The notes below the pieces were generated by a model. The model searched no databases, was not told the origin of the DNA, and saw only the letters and a program-made list of their open reading frames with translations. Positions 52,701 to 61,700 of a stretch of 64,000 nucleotides of DNA are shown here, piece after piece. The DNA is from Arcuatula senhousia (taxonomy: Eukaryota > Mollusca > Bivalvia > Mytilida > Mytilidae), in contig OZ020303.1 in the NCBI GenBank assembly GCA_963971305.1, forward strand, positions 16,737,184 to 16,801,183, read 5' to 3'. Both the position numbers and the translations under genes were made by a program. Each line of letters opens with the position of its first letter. Within the stretch, counting starts at the first letter, position 1.

Positions 52701-55700
52701 AACAGTATAGAACTAAAACTTTGTAAATAATACATATATGCAAAAAATCATTTGTAAACTAGTTTTAAACAGAAATTCTGAATATTATAGTTAACATTGA
52801 TGAGGCCAGGAACCCAGGTTCTCCGTATTCATTACGTGTCAAGTCGGTGTCCAATTCATATAACACGACTTTTACTAAGCTGTTGTGAACTTCATTTCAC
52901 TTGTATTAAACATCGGTTATGAATTCACTGTTGAACATTTTGGTAAAATTATTTCTACCGATAGTTTCGGTTTCTTTTATCTAATAGCGTTGTTTAGTTA
53001 ATGTCAACGAAAGATTTGATGTAAAATCGGTACCAGCTTAATAAAATCTAATTTGACCTATTTATAGTAAAAGTTTCATCAAACACTTTTAATTTGTATT
53101 TTTTGAATAACTGTTTTTTATGACCGTTCGTAATGAGTTTTACCACAAAAAAAGGCATTAAATGTTTAAAGTTTTTTTTACTGAATGTGTAAAGGATAGT
53201 GCAATTGTATCGCAAGCATACCCTGAAAGCCACTTGGGCATTCCTGGTAGTCTTTATGTCCTGGAAAAGTTTCTTCCCATGTTATGTTATTGGACGCACT
53301 TTTGTTACAACGAATATATTCTGAAATCAAAATTACAACACAGATGATATTAAATAATAAAGTGTCAAAATGAGGGTTTCACTGAGTAAAAAATTGGTTC
53401 ATAATGGAAAGACAAATTATCAATATTATTCAACTTTTTGAAATTACAATAATAAAGGTCTGAGTCATCTGTAGGTTTATAAATACAGGCTACAATTGAA
53501 ATCATGTGTACAATACCAAAAATTTATATAATAAAAATAAAACAAGCATAATAAGTTAATGTATACCTGGTTGAACCACAGAAATTCGCACACTCTTGTG
53601 TTTATTACAGTCATTAGTCTTCTTCCAGCCACATGAGACTACCACATCAGTCACCAAATTGTTTACATTTAATACTGCAGAATTATTAATTATACTGGAG
53701 GCTGCAAGATTTACCAATTTGTAATGAAATGAATGTCTTTAATAAAAAAAAAAAATCATTCCTTACTTTATAATATTCTTTTAAAAATCATTAAAAAGAA
53801 CTCAACTTTTAAACATTTTAAAAATGATAATAGGAACGTTTTTATTGGCAATTCATATTGAGCTGTTAAGAATAAATAGAATATTGCATGTTTAATTAAA
53901 AAACATAAATGCTTGCTGTTTTAAAATGTGAAAATTTATCATTCAAAATTATATTGCAACCTTTTAAGGGAACAATAATTAAAAGCAATGCATCCTAGTC
54001 TATAAATAAAGGTAATAACAAAATTACTGAGCTTGGAGGATCAATCTCAATGTCCAAGAGAAAAGACAAAACATGAGAGACACACCGGAACAGTTATAGA
54101 TCGAAATGTTCCTGACTTGGTACAGGCATTTCAAATGAAATGGTGGGTTAAACCAGTTTTTATTGCGCGCAAAAACTGACTCTCCCATTGCAATCTTAGG
54201 GTCCGGTAGCTATAGTAACACACAACGCAACACGGTTGTGAAGACATAATCGGGATACAAAGATGATCATCTTAGTGCAACAATCAGCAAAACACTGATC
54301 AAAACAATCACTAACCAAAACGTTCAACTGAATTTTAAATTTTTTCACTAACGAAGGGAGAATTTTTAAGGGACCGTATGAGTCGTATTTTCGTGTTACC
54401 TTAAATCAGAAACATTTGTATAATCCCTGGCATATCACATTAGTTGTGAAATATAATCGCCGTATGCAGGTGAAGTAGGTATGTTGCTTTCAAAGTTAGG
54501 GAAATTTATAATTTGAAAATTAAAGTCATCTCTTTTATCGTATATGTTTGTACTGAGATGACCAACCTGGTCATATTCGAGATGGAATCCAAGAATGATG
54601 TGAAGAAATTGGATTCAATGGTTTCCTTAATCTCTAACTCTCGAGGATATATCAAATGAATCCATTTACCAAACGAAGCGTTGCTGACAGAGAGGACATC
54701 GTCGATCAGACTTCGTGCTTTTAAAGGGACTTTATTTTTGCTTCAGTGTAGTCGATAAGCAAAGAATCAATGAGAAATAGATGGTTATCATTCATAAAAA
54801 GTTTTGCTTAGTTTCTGCCGTGTAAATGCGAATGGGAAAAAAATAATAATGCCTGTCTTGTCTGTAGAAAATATCTGTATTCTAGCTACCTTTAACGATT
54901 CTCCCATTCTTACACATCTGTAAAGTTTCGTGGAAATTATTGTATGGTAATAATGTGCAGTTGACTGATACGCTGCTGCTAGAGGAAACAACTGTAGCAT
55001 TGGTTTTTAATTCGAATCTATAAATTTCAACTCTGGCAAGATCATTTAGTTTTTCTACATCGTCGACTCTTAGTCTTGCAGCACAACTGTAGTTACCTGT
55101 ATCAAAAAACTACATTAATTGCATCTAATTAAATTCGTTTTGTCATCACATGTGTGTTCACAAATCTTCAAGTCCAAAAACAAGTAAGGGAAAATCATAA
55201 ATCTTTACTTAACTAAGTTATAAGTGTAGAAAAATGGAAATAGGCAAGTGCAATTCAAAACATCCAAATGTAATTTAAAACAAGAGGTTCCCAGTAGCCC
55301 AAAAGTCCTTGTGCTATAAGGTGTTTTGTCTATTGGGTATTATAACTTAAAGGGGGCTGACTTCTCTGACCTATATCAAACTTTGAGGACTTTTTCATAT
55401 GCACATTTAATTAAGCAACAGGTTTTCCCTAGCAACAACAGTTTTTTCATCTATAACTTAGTAAAATACATAAAACGCCATTTGTAGCCTTATAAAGCCA
55501 AAACCCTTAAAGGGTGACGTGACAACCTTGATACAAAGGACACTTAAAATTGTTTTATGATCAGAAAGGAGTCTCTGTTGATGATATTAGAATAAATATT
55601 AAGCTATGAATTTCATTTTTTATCTTGCCAATTCAAGAAGACGAACAGCCACAAATGGCCACAATGAAGGCTGCTGGCTGTTTTCCATTGTGTATTTTAA

Positions 55701-58700
55701 AATTGTTTTTGTGTGCATCTCATTATCATCTGTATCAGAAGATAAAGAAATACTATAAATAGACTTTTTTCTAGAATATTGATTTTTCATCGATTCATGA
55801 AAAAGTAATGGTTTGTAGATTTAAAAGTTTCATGGTAACCATGAACGTGTGTTCTCATAGTGAATGTTATTTCATATGAATTTTTGAAGAGCGTTACATT
55901 GCTTTGTCACATGAATATAAAAATCTTGTTTAAGGGAGCTATATCAAGAGGCTATAATCTAACATTGTTTAAAAATATTATTATCCTAGATGAAATGTGT
56001 AATATCATTAGCTTGAAACATACTTGATTTCAGCTTGAAACAATCTTAAAAGTTTCATGGTAACCATGAACGTGTGTTCTCATAGTGAATGTTATCTCAT
56101 ATGAATTTTTGAAGAGCGTTACATTGCTTTGTCACATGAATATAAAAATCTTGTTTAAGGGAGCTATATCAAGAGGCTATAATCTAACATTGTTTAAAAA
56201 TATTATTATCCTAGATGAAATGTGTAATATCATTAGCTTGAAACATTCTTGATTTCTTGTCAGATCAACATATATTGAATGTATGGAGGAGATGTGGTAG
56301 TTCAATGTACAAAAACAAACAGTTTGTTCTTTCTTGTCTCTTTTTACCCGTCTTGTTTTCTGAAGATAAGTTATTCGATTCGTTCTTTAGAATTAAAATA
56401 CATCAAAAGGGTAGATAAATATTTAGAAAAAAAAACATGAATTCAGTTTTTTTCTGCATTGTTTTAAGAAACATACCTTCGTCAGTTCCACTGACAGCAT
56501 TTCTGATCGTTAGATTAGATGTGTACGTCATAGGTCCGATCTTTTTATACTCGATCTGAATTCTTGAGCTCCTGGTGGGTTTGATTTCAGCATTGTCAAG
56601 TCTCCATGTGAATTTAACAGAATCACTTAACGATACCGCCTTTACTATACACTGTATTGTTATATCTCTACCTTCATATGCAACCAAAGACTTGTTCGAG
56701 ATATTAACAGATGAAATGGATCCCTCTGAAAAAGTATAATTCCTGTCCCTTCATATCAAAGATTTGTATTTCATTCACTAATTACAGTCCGTTTGAGTTT
56801 TATAAATCAACGAAAAATGGCTTGTAAATTAACGTCTTGCATAATTTTTTAACTATTTTAGTATGTCATGACTTTTTAATGGCATACGAACTCAGGCAAA
56901 AAATTTCAAAATTTTTGCATTATCAATAAAAATGTTTTCCATAGGCCTTAATAGTAAAAACGGACCAAAAATTCATAGAAATCCATGGGAGTACAACCCT
57001 AGTGACCAGGAACAGCATTTGCTCCGTAAACCTTTAAAAAACATTTGTGGAGCTAATTGGTCATCTAATCTCCTATTCAGGTGGGCCCAACACCTGGCTG
57101 TTCCGTCAGATAAACACACCATTTAAGGTATTACTGAAATTAGTGAAATATTTAGCATTCGACCATATGGAACACTTTTTTGTTTTAGAAGATAACATCT
57201 TGGTTTTTGTTATCAGAGTTCGTATACTAATAAAAAGTTTATTTGTGTTTAAAAATAAATTTTATTTGAGAGACAAAAAAAATTAAAAGAATTTTCGTTG
57301 ATTTATAGACCTAAATGAACTATACTTAGTTTACCGAATTGAAATCGACAAGGCTATACAGAACTCGTAGAACGAGTGATGAGATGGTCAGATTAGAAAC
57401 CTACCCAATAGGTGGAAAGTTCTCATGAATCGAAGTCAACATTTGTGGATTGTGTCTTGAAATAAAACTACATGCATACGTGCAATCAACTGAAGAGCTA
57501 AAAAGGAAGGACTTCTAAGAGCCTTTCTATGTAGCTTTATTCATGAAAGTTCCAACCAGTTTCCAGTTGATTGTCTGTTTAACACATTACATAACTTTAT
57601 AACTACTTGTGTATATCAATCATCTTTCTTTCGTAAAATAGTCATTTATTATAAAGATATAGATGAAATATCGTGATTTCCGAGTTCAATAAATTTCTAG
57701 ATTTTCACGGAGTTCATAACAGGATTTATCTTACTCGCGTGCGAATTTATCTAACCCTCGTGAAATTTCCCGCGAAAATTACGTAACATAGATTAGTGCG
57801 CAGTACACAGTTCATCAATCAATAATTTCTTTCGTTTTCATTATTTTAATATATATAAGTCACTTTTATCCAAAATCCATATAATAAATAATATAACTAA
57901 TTCGGGGTGACGAATATCAATTCTATTGCCACTCGTGTCGAATAACGCTAGGGGATTCAACTCGCACTTGTTGAATCCTGTCGTTTTTCAAGACTCGTGA
58001 CATTAAAATTGATATTTGCCAACCCTCATTAGTTATACTATAATTATTCATGTTGGTATAAGCCATTTGCTATATTTGCAATAAAATAATATTAAACTAA
58101 GCCAATATATATGCATGCCAGATATAAGGGCCTACTATGACTGTACAATCCTGTTTCTCCTCTAACGTACCTCCTTCTATGACATTTCCAAAAGAAACGC
58201 TTCTGTTTGTCCAATAGGTTTCTGCATTCTTTAAATAACTAACAAAAGTGGTGAGATTGGATGATTTGTCCATTATCATACCCAAGTAGACTACCACGCT
58301 TCCTTTGCTATTTAGATTTAAAAAAATTACAACAAGGTGAAATGCAAACATATTAAAATGCGTCGCGTGTGTCAATATGCTCAAAACATGTTTAATATAA
58401 TCAAATATGACCTAACCAATGACACTTCAAGATATTTTTCACTAAACATTTATTTTTATCACAAGAGTTAACACTAAAGTATGTCTCGCCTGCTGGCACC
58501 ATCAGAAACAATTATTCTTTCTTACTTCCACTATATTTTGAATTTACATGGATTTTCAGTTTCTGAGATCAAAAGATGTTTATAGAACTTAAACATTGCA
58601 AATATATGCAATAAAAATAATCAAAGTCACTCAACCGGAAAATCAAGGTCAAGGTCAGAAGATGGGGATGCAACTGTGCTAAGCTACTACTGGGGCATAT

Positions 58701-61700
58701 GTATACCAAGTTTCATCAACCTAGGACCTCTAGTTCTTGAGATATGGAAGTGCTCGCAAAACTTTTCCATTGCTATTATATGTATTGAAAATTGTCAAAG
58801 TCACTGAACCAAAAAATCAAGGTCAAGGTCAAAAGATGGGGATGCAACTGTGATAAGCTATTACTGTGGCATATGCATACCAAGTTTCATAAACCTAGGA
58901 CCTATAGTTCTTGAGATATGGAGGTGCTCGCAAAACTTTTCCATTGCTATTATATGTATTGAAAATTGTCAAAGTCACTCAACCGGAAAATCAAGGTCAA
59001 GGTCAAAAGATGGGGATGCAACTGAGCTAAACTACTACTGGGGCATATGCATACCAAGTTTCATCAACCAAGGACCTATAGTTCTTGAGATATGGAGGTG
59101 CTTGCAAAACTTTTCCATTGCTATTATATGTATTGAAAATTGTCAAAGTCACTCAACCGGAAAATCAAGGTCAAGGTCAAAAGATGGGGATGCAACTGTG
59201 CTAAGCTACTACTGGGGCATATGCATACCAAGTTTCATCAACCCAAGACCTATAGTTCTTGAGATATGGAGGTGCTCGCAAAACTTTTCCATTGCTATTA
59301 TATGTATTGAAAATTGTCAAAGTCACTCAACCGGAAAATCAAGGTCAAGGTCAAAAGATGGGGATGCAACTGTGCTAAGCTACTACTGGGGCATATGCAT
59401 ACCAAGTTTCATCAACCCAGGACCTATAGTTCTTGAGATATGGAGGTGCTCATAAAACTTTTCCAAAAAGTTAACGCCGCCGTCGCCGCCGCCGCCGCCG
59501 CCGCCGCCGTCGCCGCCGCCGGTAAAGTAACACCTATGTCCCGCTCTGCTTCGCAGGCGAGACAAAAATGAAGAAAGTTGGATTTTTTTTTCAATTCGTG
59601 TGTCTCAACGCTAATTATAATGGACCGACCATTTAACTTACAGGAGGGCCTAGGGTTTGAATCTGATTTTTGATGAAAAAATATTTTAACTGCCGAGGTC
59701 AATAAAACATTTTGAAGGATTTCTGCTATATAAAATAATGCTGATATGGAAAAAAAATTTGTCTGGCCGCCTTTAAACCAGAGGCTCCGAAAAGCCTGAA
59801 TCGCTTACCTTGTTCTAAATGCTGGTGTCACACTGTCCCGATTTTGAAATAGGAGGGAAACACAAATGTGAAAATTTAAATTTCGTGCGAAAAAAGCAGA
59901 AAAAGCAAAAACATGAAAAAACTCCAGTTTAGACCTTTAAAGGGGCATAACCTCTTCAGAGGTATCAGACAATTTTAACTCAATGGGGACTTTTGTAGAG
60001 GTGAATGAGTTGAAGGTTTAAGCAAGCACCTTAAAAGGGCCATAGCTCCTGTAAGGGTCTATCTGGCGAATTCGACCCAATGGAGATTTTTGTAGAACTT
60101 TTGATTCTGGAGAGACAAAGATCCATCAGATCTATTATAATTGCTAAGAAATAAGCCATTTTAATTGATTTCACCCTATGTTCTATAATTAATATCAGCG
60201 GCCATGTTTTTCATCAAATCTTTTCAATATTAAAGGATTAATGTCAACATATAAGTAATTATTCGTGCAAAGTTTCACTTCATTTGGCTCAAAAATTTAA
60301 CGGACAACGACAGACGAGGTAATGATTGGTCTTTGGCCAGGGGTGCTAAATTTAGAATTTTTTCTGACCAGTACAAAAAACATCCCCTTTCAAATCAAAT
60401 GGTCGGTCCCTAAGAAGAAACCTGATAAAGCATTAAATAAACATGATGCTAAACTTTCATCATTACAAAGTATTAAAAATCAGCATACATATTACTTTTG
60501 AATAAGGGGGCCAAAATAATCCTTATCGCACCTTTACTTTTGTAACGCCCAACGTGCAGTATACCTAGTTATCTTATTGTTGCTGACATACACGCACTCG
60601 TAATGTTTTTTTAACATATGAATCGATGTCCAAAACAAACATCTAAATTTTGTAATGTCTGAGAATTTTACACCTTCATAGTTGCTGTGTTTTAGTTGAA
60701 CTAAAAAAATCTAAATCAAGTCTCAGGCGTCGATTAGGGGGAATATTACCTTAAAGCTAAAACTCTAGCTTCACGGAAACCATCTTTATCTTCCAATGCT
60801 GGATTAGCCTTAACAAATATAAAAATACAATCTCAACTGGTTTGTATTTTTCTATTTATTTCTATTGATGAAACTAAAACGGTATTAAACATGACAGAAA
60901 ACGCGAAAAGTTCTAATTTCCATTATTGTAACTTTCATAAGTAAATAACAAGTAACTAAGGAATACAAATAAGAAATTTAACATGCGTCTTCATTAGTTT
61001 CATTTCGTTTGTCACTTTCGAAATCTACTTTCATACTGGCAAATGCAAAAACGAAAATATTTTTTTGTTGATAAAATTACAAATGTATCTATATTCCATT
61101 TTAAAATTGATAATATCAAATAAGAAATAAATATTAAACTTACCATTGAAATAACAGTCCGATCTATATATTGGTAATATTCTGATTGCTCGTCTTCGAG
61201 GCTACTGTTCCAGCCTATACTCTGTAATGTTACTGGTATAACAACTGATTTCAGAGATTTTCCTGAAACAAAATCATATATTATAAAGACTTGGAATATG
61301 TTATAACGTCAACTTTTGTCCAATCACATGCTTTTGGATTTTTTTCATATATAAAATACCAAAGTGATATACAAAAGCAGTTTGACAATGCGCAATAGAT
61401 CGAAAGAAACCTGGTGTTTACAGCATTTTTTTTTATTTAGGCAAACGGAAATATCAATAATGATAATAAAATTACATGTTGGTAAATTCATGTCAGACAA
61501 GTCTGAGTATCAGGCTTGTGATTACCCTAGGGTACCTCTGGTCCACCGGTACCAGTCTGAGTACCAGGCTTGTGATAACCGTCGGGGACCTCTGGTCCAC
61601 AGGCAGCGGTTATTACGACTCACCGGTTTTAAAATTAAAAAATACCAATGTAAAACATGGGTCAATTTAGTTAAACTGTACATGCATCTTTCAAGGATAA

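Noticed and set aside
58850..59455. 201-residue open frame on the plus strand
   Set aside because: It is the translation of 174-bp tandem units (58 codons each), repeats itself, and has no domain. Same for 820-1425.
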